In this document: in pieces, positions 34,075 through 44,637 of the stretch
Layout of the letters: every line of letters begins with the position of its first letter
How positions within the stretch are numbered: the first letter of the stretch is position 1
Assembly: GCA_905221605.1 (NCBI GenBank)
Contig: CAJNDS010002235.1
Span: forward strand, 1,168,875 to 1,232,874
Direction of reading: 5' to 3'
Source of the DNA: Symbiodinium natans
Taxonomy: Eukaryota > Sar > Dinophyceae > Suessiales > Symbiodiniaceae
Length of the DNA: 64,000 nt
The notes under the pieces: generated by a model
Databases searched by the model: none
Told to the model about the DNA's origin: nothing
The model's input: only the letters and a program-made list of their open reading frames with translations
Program-made: the position numbers and the translations under genes

Positions 34075-34287
34075 TACTTGGAGGTTCACGGAACTTCTAG
34101 CCCAATTCGTTGCTGTGCTTACAACCCACTTATAAGCCCCTTAAGTGCCCTATTATGCTTCTATTTGGGTTATAGGTACAGTCATAACATATATATATAT
34201 ATAGAAATAAATAAATAAATAATACATAAATCAATATATATATATATATATACATATATCGTACTACGTACCATGAACCTCCAAGTA
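34075..34287. mobile_element. Family A element carrying a (TA)n insertion
   Basis: Left arm TACTTGGAGGTTCACGGAAC, right arm GTACCATGAACCTCCAAGTA, expanded to 213 bases by AATA/TATA repeats. It ends AAGTACAG directly before a coding-like piece. Confidence 0.85.
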
Positions 34288-34290
34288 CAG

Positions 34291-34380
34291 CGCGGCAGCA
34301 GGTTTGGGGACACGGGCTCCAACGAGCCGGCTCCTGGGTCTGCAAATGGAGATCTCTTAAGCTCTTCCACCCACCCGAAG
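34291..34380 (+). CDS. Possible exon next to a family A element
   Basis: Starts right after AAGTACAG of the element. One frame reads RGSRFGDTGSNEPAPGSANG. A short piece at 34494-34530 (CTCAG|G, donor G|GTGAGTTT) reads GSSLLLAAELRL in one frame. Not phase-linked. Confidence 0.28.
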
Positions 34381-34638
34381 CCGCAACCCCAAGCCCTAAA
34401 CCCTAGCCCTAAACCCTAAACCACCTAAACCCCGAAACCCTCAACCCCAAACCCTAAACCCCAAGCCCTATACCCTAAACCATGAACCCTCAGGGCTCTT
34501 CACTGCTTCTGGCTGCTGAGCTCCGGCTTGGTGAGTTTACCAGGTCTTTAGGTTTCACCCTAAACCCTAAACCCTAGACCCTAAACCCTAAACCCTAGGG
34601 TTCAGGGTTTAGGGTTTAGGGTTCGGGGTCTTAGGGTT

Positions 34639-34755
34639 GAGGACTGCAAGGTTTCGTGCCCAGGGTTTCTAGGGCGCGACGGATGCGACTGCACGGAATG
34701 TTGGCTCAGGACTGGTCCCGCCGTACTGCAGCATGTGTGCCAATCACTCTGCATA
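34639..34755 (+). CDS. Probable Cys-rich exon
   Basis: 39 open codons with eight cysteines: EDCKVSCPGFLGRDGCDC then TECWLRTG. It contains C-x3-C-P-x-F and T-E-C motifs of the Cys-rich repeat and lies upstream of gene model 3. A GA donor after CGC (34675) would read in phase into 36908 as G-R-D-G-V-G-G-T-C, but the extra cysteines after it are then unexplained. Confidence 0.45.
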
Positions 34756-34830
34756 GGGTTTAGGGTTTAGGGTTTGGGGTTTAGGGTTTAGGGTTTAGGG
34801 CGGTTTAGGGCGGTTTAGGCCGGTTTAGGG

Positions 34831-34917
34831 CGAGTTCACGAACCCGACGGCAAATCCGGACATATCAGCTGGCAGGGTGTCGCTTCCCAGTGCGTGGCCA
34901 CCACGAGTCAGGATTGA
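34831..34917 (+). CDS. Possible exon
   Basis: Reads RVHEPDGKSGHISWQGVASQ then CVATTSQD and TGA, after TTTAGGG/TTTAGGGCGG repeats. It could be a terminal exon. Other frames are open too. Confidence 0.28.
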   Translation, partial: RVHEPDGKSGHISWQGVASQCVATTSQD

Positions 34918-35049
34918 GGGTTTAGGGTTTAGGTCTTAGGGTTTAGGGTTTAGGGTTCAAGAGGCTTCAGGCAAGTCCCAAACCGCCCCAAAACGCAAAC
35001 CACCTGCATCCCTGGCCTAAGGGTGTGGTCTCAAGCCTAAAAACCCTAG

Positions 35050-35220
35050 GCTGCGCTGGCCAACATGGCTGACCCCAACGGGATGAATCCGCTTCACTGG
35101 GCAGTTCGAACCGCGTCGCTAGCTCTGCTCGAGAAAGCGCCGCAGCTTGCCAACAACGCGGCATTGGCAGAAATCCTCCACACTGATCAAGCTCGCGCTG
35201 CCAATCCCAACCATCAACAG
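35050..35220 (+). CDS. Probable exon, ankyrin-like
   Basis: Acceptor CCCTAG|G. Open for 57 codons: NMADPNGMNPLHWAVRTASL then ALLEKAPQLANNAALAEI. G-M-N-P-L-H-W-A-V is an ankyrin-repeat helix signature. The frame then runs into CCCTAAA-derived KPKK/NPKNP codons, so the true end is near 35220. Relation to the extracellular domains is unclear. Confidence 0.4.
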
Positions 35221-35672
35221 ATGACCTCTGCGCTGTGCTCCCACAAAACCCACCAAACCCTAAAAGCCCTAAAACCCAAAAAACACCCTAAAAACCCTAA
35301 AAACCCTAAACCCTACACCCACCCACCAAAACCTCTAGGGCCTCAGAGTTTCCCTGCGGCCTCCTAAGCCGGTCCTGGGGTTAGGGTTTAGGGTTTAGGG
35401 TTTAGGGTTTAGGGTTTAGGATCACAACTGTAGGACCCCATCAGGCCCTAAGCCCTTAAGCCGACAGCGGTTTGCTCAAGCCGTCATGATCCTATTTTGT
35501 AATGTAGGATTTAGGGTTTGGGGTTTAGGGATTAGGGTTTAGAATTTTCCTGGGTAGTTATAAGTGGGGTTATACGAGGGTAGCGAAACTTATATCTGCA
35601 TGGTTGTAACCTTTTGTAGGGTACCACCCATGAACCTGCAAGTAGGGTTTAGGGTTTAGGGTTTAGGGTTAG

Positions 35673-35732
35673 CTCGGATCTGAGGGGGCCTTCGTGGAGC
35701 AAGTGCAGACTGGCTGCCTTCCCCCGCAGGAG
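35673..35732 (+). CDS. Possible exon
   Basis: Reads LGSEGAFVEQVQTGCLPPQE between TTTAGGG and a G-run. No phase test. Confidence 0.25.
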
Positions 35733-35929
35733 AGGGGGAGGGGGGGGGGGTTTGGGGGCCTTAAGCAGCTTGGAGCTTGGGGTGTAGGGTTTAGGGCTTA
35801 GGGCCGTGGGTTTAGGGTTTAGGGTTCAAGCAGCTTGGAGCTTGGGGTTTAGGGTTTAGGGCTCAGGGGTTCGAGTTTCGGCTTGGGGTTTAGGGTTTCG
35901 GGCGCAGGGGTTGGGAGCTTTGAGGTTTC

Positions 35930-36060
35930 TACTTGGAGGCTCATGTACTCATTAGCCCAGTTACAACTGTACTTCTAGCTCAGTGATAGCCATTTTTGGG
36001 CACATAAGTGGGTTCTAAGTACAGTTCTTATTGGGCTCCGAGTACCATGAGCCTCCAAGT
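35930..36060. mobile_element. Family A inverted-repeat element
   Basis: TACTTGGAGGCTCATGTACT at the left and GTACCATGAGCCTCCAAGT at the right. A further degenerate half-copy lies at 35556-35644. Confidence 0.85.
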
Positions 36061-36169
36061 TTGGGAACTCCCAACTCCAAGCCCTACCCGACCTACCCCG
36101 TGCCCACAACCAGGCCAGAAAGAACCCCAAGTTAACGTGCGCTTGGCTTGGGCCGCAATTTTGTAGGGC

Positions 36170-36257
36170 GTAATATAGGGGTCGAATAATTACTAATGGT
36201 CGTTATAAGTATACTACAATAACGCCCAAAACCCTATTCTAGCTATTCAGGCCCTAG
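36170..36257. mobile_element. Family F element
   Basis: ATAGGGGTCGAATAATTACT ... AAAACCCTATTCTAGCTATT. Longer copies at 58093-58201 and 60438-60545; related at 44507-44597 and 31438-31505. Confidence 0.6.
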
Positions 36258-36907
36258 TATACTAAACCCTAAACCCTGTTAGGCTGGGGCACTCTCTCTC
36301 AACACTTCTGAGCCCTAAACCCCCCAAAGCCCTACACAGAGCATCCTGCAATCACTACGTTCAGCGATGGGCCTAGAAACTCCAAACCAAAACCCCAAGC
36401 CCTAAACCCTGAACCCTAAACCCTGAACCCTAAACCCCAAACCCCAAACCCTAAACCCTAAACCATAAACCCTTAACCCTAAACCCTAGGCTTAAGTATC
36501 CGTGTGATGGACTCTTGGTAGGTTTTTGAAATCAAATGTCATGCCCTTGAACCCCTCGGCCAGACCCTGAACTCTAAAACCCATCTCCTGCAGGGTTTAG
36601 GGTTTAGGGCTTAGGGTTTACTGCAGGGTTTAGGGTTTAGGGTTGAGAGCTACTTGAAGGTTCATGGGTAGTTACATGTAGGGTAGCCTCTAAGCAAGCG
36701 TACATTAGGGCTTTCGAGGGTTTTCCAGGGTTCATTGGGTTTGTAGGGTTTGTGGGTTCGTAGGGTTTATGGGAATTTCTAAGGCTTCTGGCGCTATAGG
36801 GTATATGAGGTGTTGTACAGCTTCTGGGATTTTAGGGTTTGCGGGTTGTTTTACTTAGAGTCCAGGGTTCAGAGCACCTCAACCCAAGCCACTAAACCCT
36901 GCCCCAG

Positions 36908-36954
36908 GATGGTGTCGGCGGTACCTGCATCCTTTGTCCTGGGCACGCGAGCAG
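36908..36954 (+). CDS. Exon 1 of gene model 3
   Basis: Encodes DGVGGTCILCPGHAS. GC donor AGC AG|GCTTCTTGG. The frame remains open to 36960, so the end is set by phase with the next exon. Confidence 0.68.
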
Positions 36955-39900
36955 GCTTCTTGGTTTTTTGTTGCGGGGAGGGGGTGGGTGTTGGGGGGGG
37001 TTTGGGTTTGGGTTTTGGGTGTTGGCTTCGTGCTTCGGAGAGGGACAGGATATATTCAAGTGGCTCAATTATTGGAGTTCACAGCCATGGGTTTCTTAAG
37101 GCTTAATTTGGGTCGGAGCAAGAAGGATTTGCATCAGGGATGGCTGTGTATGCTAGGGACGGGGATTGCGCGGCCGGGGGGGGGAGGGATGGGGAAAAAA
37201 AGCAAAACATTCCTAAACCCGAAACCCTGAACCCTAAACCTAACAAGGGGGAAGGTTCGGGGTGTGACACCAGGTGCGTCAATGGCTCGATCGCGCTCGA
37301 GTGCAAGAATGACATGTACCTGACGCGAAGCCTGGCGACAGTGACGATGCATCGTTTGCAGCTCCTTTTCGGAGTAAACCCTAAACCCTACACCCTAAAT
37401 CCTAAACCCTAAGCCCTACACCCTAAACCCTTTAGGGTTTGGGTCTCGGGCCCCAGCGATGCCCACTGTGCGCCTATTCTCAAACAAGAGGCTCCCTTGG
37501 TTTATAAGGCTGGGGGTTCGGGGTCTCCAACTCTAGTGCAGTGAAATGGCATGCTCTCGGTCCCTTGAGATGGGTCGCCCAGCGTCTGAACTGGTTTAGG
37601 GTTTTGATTTTTGGGTTTTTAGGGGGCTATTCTTCCAGGTATTGATGGCGAGGCAGGGCCACTGGCTGTTGAGCCAGTGTTTAAAGAGTTGCATGGGGTC
37701 TAGGTGACGTAAGCCCTAAACCCCAAGTCCTGAAAATTCTGGGCTCCCAACCCAACCACACACACGCAAAACCCACTTTTCAGAGGGTTTAGGGTTTATT
37801 GGGTGTAGAGATTGGATGCCTTACCTTAAGCCCCTAAACCCTAAACCCTAAATCCTAAACTCCCCTGAAGAAATCAACTCGGCATCCCAGGAACGCACGA
37901 GTGCAGCCCTGACTGCCCGCACGGGGACTACCCAACCGATGGCTGGTACGGCGTAGGTGGGCGGGGTTTAGGGTTTAGGGTTTAGGGTTCAGGGTTCACG
38001 GTTTAGGCTTTAGGGTTTAGGGTTTAGAAGCGGGCTCAAGGATGTTCGGCTTGAGGATTTCGAGGGGTTTTGGAGGGAGGTCCGTTTGTTCGCGTGTGTC
38101 CTGTGGGTCTCGAAAGCCCTTGCCCCGTCACCCTACCTAACTCAGCACCTTTTCCGAACCAGCTTGAGAACCTCTTCCTTACTTACCAACTTCCCATATG
38201 ATAGCTCGGAACTTGTGGAGATGGGTGAGCACGTCGGGTTTAGGGTTCAGGGTTCAGGGTTTAGGGTGTGTAGAAGGGAAGCTCGCTGGCGCTAAAGGCA
38301 CCCAGGCCGCTCGCTTGCGTTAGCATGTAGTATCATGTAGTCCCACCCCAACCAGCCAAACTATTCTCATTTAGGGTTTACGGTTCACCCCGCCTCCAAG
38401 AGGGGCTTTCTTGCTCCTTCCTTCCTTCCGAACTCTAAGAGAAGTAAATGGAGCATTTGAACAATTTGGTGTTTAAGTAAAGTGTGCTTGTTCAAGAAGA
38501 GTTTCTGCTGCAGGGGGCCCCAAAAGCCTCCTGGAGCCTTCTGGAGCCCGTTGGTGGCTCGGGGTTTTTTGAAGCTTTCGCGGCCTAAAAGAGGAGCCCG
38601 CAAACCGTCGATTTCAATACTACAAAACCCGCATTTTCATTGTGGGTCGGGCAAATCCTGGATCTTTGGGGTGTCATGAATGAAGCCTTAGGGGGTGGCT
38701 CGACAGGCCCCACATAGGCGGGCAGCAAAATTGGATGGGGTAGCGCCTAGGCCGGGCATTTTGCAGGCAAGGTTTCAGGGTCCCATCCATGTGTAATCGG
38801 GTTTGGGACATTTTTTGGCAAACGTGCAGGGTTTTGCCTGGTCTGGCCCAGACGGGGGGGGAGCCTGGAATCTGCCAGCCGCAGCCTGGGGCATTTCCTA
38901 GTGTCTGAGGCGCGGCCAGTCGTCACTGAGGCCCCGCCGCCCGGGAGGCTTTACCCTCCCTCACCGTTCTGTCCAGACGCTCGGCCGAGGGACTCGGGCG
39001 AAGCCTCGAGCGCCCATGCAACTGGACTGGGGACCTGTGAATTCTATGAACCCTATGAACCCTATAAACCCTATGAGCACACCTTGCCCTGGACTCTACA
39101 CACACTTTGACCTTATAAAATAACCCCGGCTTTTGGGCTTCGCTTCTAAAGCCTGAACCTTCTTGGTAGCCCTGTAGGGTTTAAGGCTTACCGTGCAGAC
39201 CCTGTTGAAAGCCATGATTATATGAAGCTCTGCCCACTGTGGCCGCAGTGATGCCAGAGGAGCCCTTTAGCGGAGAGCGCTTGAGGGCCTTGGGCAAACA
39301 TCTGTGCCATGCACTGCTGCGATTGCAGGCGACTGGTTTGTTCCTCGGCGACGTCAGGCTCAAGGCAGTGTACTGGAACTGCTACAGCCACGAGGCGAAG
39401 GTGGGACGATTCGCCCTCGCAAGAAGATCAAGTGGGGAGCAGGCCACAGATGTGCACCCGTATGTGGGTAGCTATCGTGCACCAGAGCCTTTCAACAATG
39501 GACAAGTGACGGAGAAGACCGAGAGCTGGGCTGTGGCCTCTTTGGCCTTTTTTTGGGGGATCTCAGGGTCCCTTTTTGTGAACACGAACCTTAAACGCTA
39601 AACTCTAAACTAAACTCTAAACCCTTTTGTGAACACGAACCTTAAACCCTAAACTCTAAACCCTAAACCCTACACCCTAAACCAAGGAGGGTACCTTCAC
39701 GATAATTTGGTTTGTTTAGGGGTTTCGGGGTTTAGGGTTTCGGGTGTAGGGTTTAAGGGGGCTTTAGGTTGAGGGTTGGTTGTGATGGTGGGCTTCTCGG
39801 TGCTTTCGGGAGGTTTTTGGGTTTTAACGGCTTGCATTTCGGGTTTGCGTCGCGGGGCTTTACAGGGGCTTTTCGACTTTAGGTGCTAGGACCCAGCGTA

Positions 39901-42079
39901 GGCCCTTATTCTTTCTTTTGGATTTTGGGTTCCCTTGAACCCCTTTAAACCAAAAGGGCACCCTTTTATTCCTCGGCTACTCTTGGGTCACCCTAAACCC
40001 TAAACCCTAAACCCTAAACCCTAAACCCTAAACCCTAAACCCTAAACCCCTGTAAGGGCTGAGGGCTGCAGGGCTCTCGGGGGGTTCCGGGTCCCGCGAG
40101 TCTCAGGTGGCTACTGCACCCAGTGCCATGAGAACTGCCACCTGGGCCTTATAAGGTTTAGGGTTTAGGGTTTAGGGTTTAGGGTTTAGGGTTTATGGGG
40201 GTTTACGAAAATTAAGAGACCCCTAAATGAAGGCCCCAAATAGAAGGCACCCCGAATTCGGATACCCCATATCTACGCAAGGCTCGTTTTAGGGATCAGG
40301 GTACAGGCCTCCCACAACCGACGTGGAGACTCGAGGAGCTTAAGTGGTCGGGTTACATGTTCTATCTGCCATTTGCTGAAGAACCCCCCCCCCCAGACAA
40401 CCATTAGGTACACTTTTTTGGGGGTGGGGTTCTTAAGCAAGTAATAGGTAAGTAAGGACATGTCTAACTTGGGGTTGCCCGAACTCTAAAGCTGACTCTG
40501 AGAGCTGGCGCGAGTAGTGTTGAAAGCCCCGAACGCCCTAAATCCTTGAGCATCCATGTCGAAAAGCCCCGCCAAACCGTAGGTGACCCTGAACTTCGCA
40601 GCCCAGTGGTACCCTTTTGCCCCTTTGTTGTTCTCCTAAACCCTAAACCCTAAGCCCTAAACCCTAAACCCTAAACCCTAAACCCTAAAACCTAAACCCT
40701 AAACCCTATTCTAACATGGTTGCTGGGCTACCAAAACAAGCCTCGAAGCTGCAGTTTCTACGAGTGAAGGCCGCGATCCTTCGGGTTTTGGGGGGTTTCA
40801 GGGCGATCCTTCGGGTTTTGGGGGGTTTCAGGCTGGGTTTCGGGTTGCGGGTTGAGGGTTCAGGGCTCAAGGTTATTAAACGCCAAAAACCCTTAAGGGT
40901 GGGTTTTGTGAGGGTTGAGGGTTCAGGGTTTTAGGGTTCAGGGTTTAAGACGCTCAGGGGCTACTCATAGGACCCCGGGCCCCCGGGTCCCGGGGGGGGC
41001 TTAGGGTTTTAAGGGATGTTGTATGCGGAGCTTGGGGTTTACTGGTGTGGTGGTATGATGGCCGCTACTGTTCATGGCGTCTCTCTCTCTTCTGTCCAGT
41101 CTTGGCGCTGCCCTCAGAAGTAATTAGGGTTGGGTGGCAGACTCATGCTTAGGTATAAGCAGGGTGACACGTTGCCCCGCAGGTAAGGTTCTACGCAGCT
41201 GTACCTATTCAAGTAGGGTATTAGGGTGTTAGGGCCCTTTTGGGTAGCTGCGGCATTCCGAGAGTATCAAGGGACTTTCCTTTGGAGCCCTGAGGTTCTA
41301 CCTTTGGGTTTGGGGGACCCTTGTTACAGATTCCTGACGTAGTACAAGGGCCAGATTGGGAGCATGTTCAGGGGAACCTATAGGGGTACAGCCTTAGGGG
41401 TACGAGTCTTCATCCTTGGAACAAACATCCCTTAAAACCTAAACCCTAAACCCTAAACCCCAACCCTAAACCCCAAACCCCAAACCCTAAACCGTAAATC
41501 ATGAACCCTAAGCTGAACCCCTTGAGAGTAGACCTCCTGAGGCAACACCTGCGTGAATGCCACGACATGCCTGGAGTGCAAGAACCAGCACTACCTCACG
41601 CACGTGGGGGGCCCAACAACGTTTCCGTTAGTGTTTAGGGTTTAGGGTTCAGGGTTCGGCGTTCAGGGTTTAGGGTTTAGGGTTTAGGATTGAGGATTGA
41701 GGGTTGAGGGTTGAGGGTTTGGGGTTTAGGGTTCGGGTTAGGGCAGTGGTTCCCGTTACCCTTGTGATTTGGTTATGGGTTCCCTTGTAAAGCAAGAACC
41801 AGCCCCAAGAAAGGTGCGCTTATTATAATATGGTTGCTGGGCTACCAATGGCTACCAAGCCGCGAAGCTTCCTGTCACATCTGGAGGTGCTGACCTTAAC
41901 TTGAAGCCACGGTCTGAGAGCCTTTTTTGTACGGTGTAGGGTGTAGGGTTTAGGGTTTAGGGTTTAGGGTTTAGGGTTAGGGTTTAGGGTTTAGGGTTTA
42001 GCGTTTAGGGATTGCTGCTGTCAGGACTTCAAGTGCGTGCCCGAGTGTGCGAAGGGCTACTACGAGGCAGGATCGGGAG
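36908..42079 (+). CDS. Cysteine-rich repeat protein, gene model 3 (six exons)
   Basis: Exons 36908-36954, 37274-37326, 37891-37950, 40107-40136, 41542-41603 and 42025-42079 join in phase and rebuild two consecutive copies of the 51-residue Cys-rich repeat. Donors are GC, GA, GC, GC and GT; acceptors are all AG|G. The joined protein gives C-T-Q-C-H-E-N-C-N-T-C-V-N-A-T-T-C-L-E-C and Y-L-T-H-D-F-K-C-V-P-E-C, colinear with models 1 and 5. The 37951-40106 intron contains a protein-kinase-like ORF. The model probably extends upstream (34.6 kb) and downstream; a terminal exon may be 44297-44480. Confidence 0.74.
37274..37326 (+). CDS. Exon 2 of gene model 3
   Basis: Encodes CVNGSIALECKNDMYLT. GA donor ACG C|GAAGCC; the next exon starts with GAACGC, so the two junctions are nearly identical. 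Confidence 0.7.
37891..37950 (+). CDS. Exon 3 of gene model 3
   Basis: Encodes THECSPDCPHGDYPTDGWY. GC donor TAC G|GCGTAGG. A GT donor two bases later would shift the frame. Confidence 0.68.
38385..39105. other. Unique GC-rich stretch inside an intron
   Basis: About 700 bases without telomere motif, with overlapping ORFs of 60-72 codons on both strands (for example - strand RAPLLGRESFKKPRATNGLQ). No family recognised. It precedes the kinase-like fragment and may be part of the same captured piece. Confidence 0.3.
39252..39545 (+). pseudogene. Protein-kinase-like fragment inside an intron
   Basis: Open from an acceptor-like GGCCGCAG at 39242-39249. Encodes GKHLCHALLRLQATGLFLGD, V-R-L-K-A-V-Y-W-N, then VGSYRAPEPFNNGQVTEKTE and S-W-A-V-A-S-L-A-F. 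This follows kinase subdomains VIb to IX: H-x-D-x-K-x-x-N appears as G-D-V-R-L-K-A-V-Y-W-N, D-F-G is replaced by G-R-F, A-P-E is intact, and the D of D-x-W is lost. Key catalytic residues are missing, so any product would be a pseudokinase. It lies wholly inside the 37951-40106 intron of gene model 3, so it is a nested gene or a captured exon. Confidence 0.55.
39886..39989. mobile_element. Family C inverted-repeat element
   Basis: TAGGACCCAGCGTAGGCCC at the left, CGGCTACTCTTGGGTCA at the right, with AAACCAAAAGGGCACCC inside. A CCCTAAA array starts immediately after and leads to the 40107 exon. Confidence 0.8.
40107..40136 (+). CDS. Exon 4 of gene model 3
   Basis: 30 bases encoding GYCTQCHEN. 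Acceptor CTCAG|GT and GC donor T|GCCACCTGGGC. Same boundary and phase as exon 1 of model 5. Confidence 0.72.
40370..40453. mobile_element. Family J palindrome
   Basis: CCATTTGCTGAAGAACCCCC on the left mirrors GGGGTTCTTAAGCAAGTA on the right. A longer version lies at 4800-4978. Confidence 0.6.
40593..40738. mobile_element. Family G element split by a CCCTAAA array
   Basis: GCAGCCCAGTGGTACCCTTT on the left, AACATGGTTGCTGGGCTACC on the right, with about 80 bases of CCCTAAA between. A copy without the array lies at 41755-41850. Confidence 0.7.
41542..41603 (+). CDS. Exon 5 of gene model 3
   Basis: Encodes NTCVNATTCLECKNQHYLTH. Acceptor CTGAG|GC and GT donor CAC|GTGGGG in phase 0. Confidence 0.74.
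42025..42079 (+). CDS. Exon 6 of gene model 3
   Basis: Encodes DFKCVPECAKGYYEAGSG. Acceptor TGTCAG|G. The GT donor at 42080 is tentative because the next exon was not found. Confidence 0.68.
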
Positions 42080-42652
42080 GTGTTTGGCTTCTCGGTGCTT
42101 AATGTGTGCCCCCTAAACCCTAAACCCTAAACCCGAAAGCCCTAAACCCTAAAGCCTGGTGTTGAAGCCCGTCCTTGACCTTAGGCCTCAGATGCGCTTG
42201 CACCCAAAGCCCTAAGCCCTCAGCCCTAAACCCTAAACCCTCAAAGGCCAACGTTTAGGGGTTTAGGCTTTAGGGGTTCAGCGTTTGGGGCTTGAGGTTG
42301 AGAGTCTCAGGGTTTTGGGGTTAAGGCTTTAGGGTTTAGGGTTCAGCGTGTATGTCGGTGAGGGTTTATGAAAGACTCAGTCAGTAGTTCGGCGTCTAGG
42401 GTCTGGGGCATCGCCAGTTCTCATCATTATGGCTGGGCTCCGTCAAAACATAACAACTGCGCCCTTAGCCCAGAACCCCAAAGCCCTAAAGCTCTAAACC
42501 CTAAACCATAACCGTAGACCCTGATTAAAAACCCCAATGCCTTGGGCCGTGTTTACGTTTGGGTGAGAGAGTGGGGAGAGGAGGGGGACGTGAACCCTGG
42601 GGGTTTAGGGTTCAGGGTTTTGTCCCAAAGCCTAAACCCTCCAACCCCACAG

Positions 42653-43519
42653 CTCGAACGCCCTCAGCCCTAAAAGCCGTTCAAGAGGTGAAAAGCGAGA
42701 AGTGGGACGATGGGCTGGGCCTCTCGTCACGCGTTTCAGCATTATGGCCCTCGCAGTGCCTTGCCTTAGGGGTTTAGGGGTTCAGGCATGTAGGCGTTTA
42801 GGGGTTTAGGTGTTTAGTTGTTTAGGGTTTGGGGTTTTGGGGTTAGGGTTGTTAGGATTAAGGTTTAGGGGTTCAGGGGTTTTAGAGGTGTAGCGTTTTG
42901 GGTGTTCAGGGCTCAAAAACCCACACCCTACTGTAGGCCCTCAACCGATACCCACGGTTCTGGCAAGGCCCCTTCTCAGCTCAAGCGCGGAAAGAACGCA
43001 ACTGTGTGGCTTATGCAGGGCGAACCCCACACCCTAATTCGCTAGCCAGCGAAGCTTACTGCCCGAGGCCTTTCACGATCACGGTAGCCTAGTTGCCCTA
43101 AACCCAAAACCCAAAACCCTCAACCCTAAACCCTAAACCCTAAACCCTAAACCCTAACCCTAAACCCTAAACCCTAAACCCTAAACCCTGAACCTTGTCT
43201 CTCCGGAAACCGGTAGCCGTAAACCCCGCAGCCCGATGACCAAGCCGTAGATGCGTAGCTAGGAAAGCCCCAGAGGGCAACACCTTCAGCCCATACCCTG
43301 AAGCCAGTAAGCCCTACACTCCCTGGCCCTAAACCCTTCAAACCCCAAACCCGAAACCCTAAACCCTAAGCCCTAAACCCTAAACCCTAAACATAAACCC
43401 TAGACCCTAATCCCTAAACCCTAAACCCTAGCCCAAAACCCTAAACCCTAAACCGTATACACAGCGTAAACCCTGCTGCGCATGCCGTGGCGATGTCGGG
43501 CCGCGTCACCGTCATCGAG
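42653..43519 (+). CDS. Possible exons (42653-42765 and 43475-43519)
   Basis: The first reads SALKAVQEVKSEKWDDGLGL then SSRVSALWPSQC. The second reads AAHAVAMSGRVTVIE with a GT donor at 43520. Both are free of telomere motif. Neither has an AG|G start or a phase partner. Confidence 0.25.
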
Positions 43520-43941
43520 GTGCGGGAGAGAGGGGTTATCGGCTTTTGGCGTGTGTGGTTTAGGTTTGGGGGTTTAGGGTTCAGGGTTTAGGGTCTAGGG
43601 TTTGGGGTTTAGGGTTAGGTTTAGGGTTTAGGGTTTAGGGTTTAGGGTTTAGGGGTTAGGGATTAGGGGTTAGGGTTTAGGGTTTAGGGTTAGGGGGTTG
43701 CTTACACAACCCCCCGCCCCTCCTCCCTAAGCAACTTTATTGCAATGAGAGGCTTGAAAGACCGGGAGCTTCTGACGGGCCAGGTTTCAAAGTTTTGCTT
43801 TGGTGACTTAGGGCGGCGGCAGACCCTAAACCCTCTTCCCCAAACCCTGAACCCTATACCCTAAACCCTAAACTCGTACTACCTACTTTGCAAACGGGAG
43901 GCTACAAGGGCCTCTACCAGAGTGACTGAAGGACGGCAGCA

Positions 43942-44070
43942 TCAACCTACTGGTTCTCAGCAGGGAATGAGGGAATTGCAGGTACTCAAGGTTTAGGGTT
44001 TAGGGTTCAGGGTTTAAGGGGGATACAAGGTGCCTAATTCCCTCATTCCCTACTAAGAACCAGTAGGTCA
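43942..44070. mobile_element. Family I inverted-repeat element
   Basis: CCTACTGGTTCTCAGCAGGG at the left pairs with CCCTACTAAGAACCAGTAGG at the right. The centre holds TTTAGGG repeats. The right end reads CCAGTAG|G, a possible acceptor. Confidence 0.75.
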
Positions 44071-44296
44071 GGACGACGCCATGAAAGGTGGCTACTAGGC
44101 CATAGAGTTGATCGATGAAGTTGGTCTCTCATTCATTTGGTTTCGGGTTTAGGGTTTTAAGGTTTTCTTTTAGGCTTTTGTGGAGTGCTTAGGGTGTTTT
44201 TAAGGTTCTGATTTGAATTGGTTTTGTTTTTTTTAGGGTTTTTGAGAGCTGTAGGATTTTGGGTTTAGGGTCGTGGTACCACGCTTAGTACGCCAG

Positions 44297-44480
44297 GAGG
44301 GCAGCGCAGTGGCAAGAAGTGCATCTGACCACGTGGGCTTCGACTGTTGAGCTTGAGCGCGGCAGGCTGGGCTGGCACAGCTGTTCCTCAAGAAGGCGGC
44401 CTCACGTGCAAGTCAGCGACAGTGTCGCAAACGCCGTCCGTGTCCTGCAAGGCATGCTGGGAACGAGCTCCGCCTCCTGA
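44297..44480 (+). CDS. Probable terminal exon
   Basis: Acceptor CGCCAG|G. 61 codons open to TGA at 44478: RAAQWQEVHLTTWASTVELE then PHVQVSDSVANAVRVLQGML. It has normal amino-acid mix, no telomere-derived codons, and ends 150 bases before the start of the next gene region. It could close the gene that includes model 3. Confidence 0.48.
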
Positions 44481-44506
44481 GCTACACCAATGTTGGGCTT
44501 TTAGGG

Positions 44507-44597
44507 GCTGAATATAGGGGCCCTTCATTACTACTAATAGTACATACCCTTCTGGTTCAAACAACCCGATTCCAATCATTCAGGCCCCTATATTTGG
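44507..44597. mobile_element. Family F element
   Basis: ATATAGGGGCCCTTCATTAC at the left and TTCAGGCCCCTATAT at the right are inverted. Confidence 0.6.
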
Positions 44598-44637
44598 GGT
44601 TTAGGGCTTGCAGGGTTTAGGACTTGTACCCGCGCCG

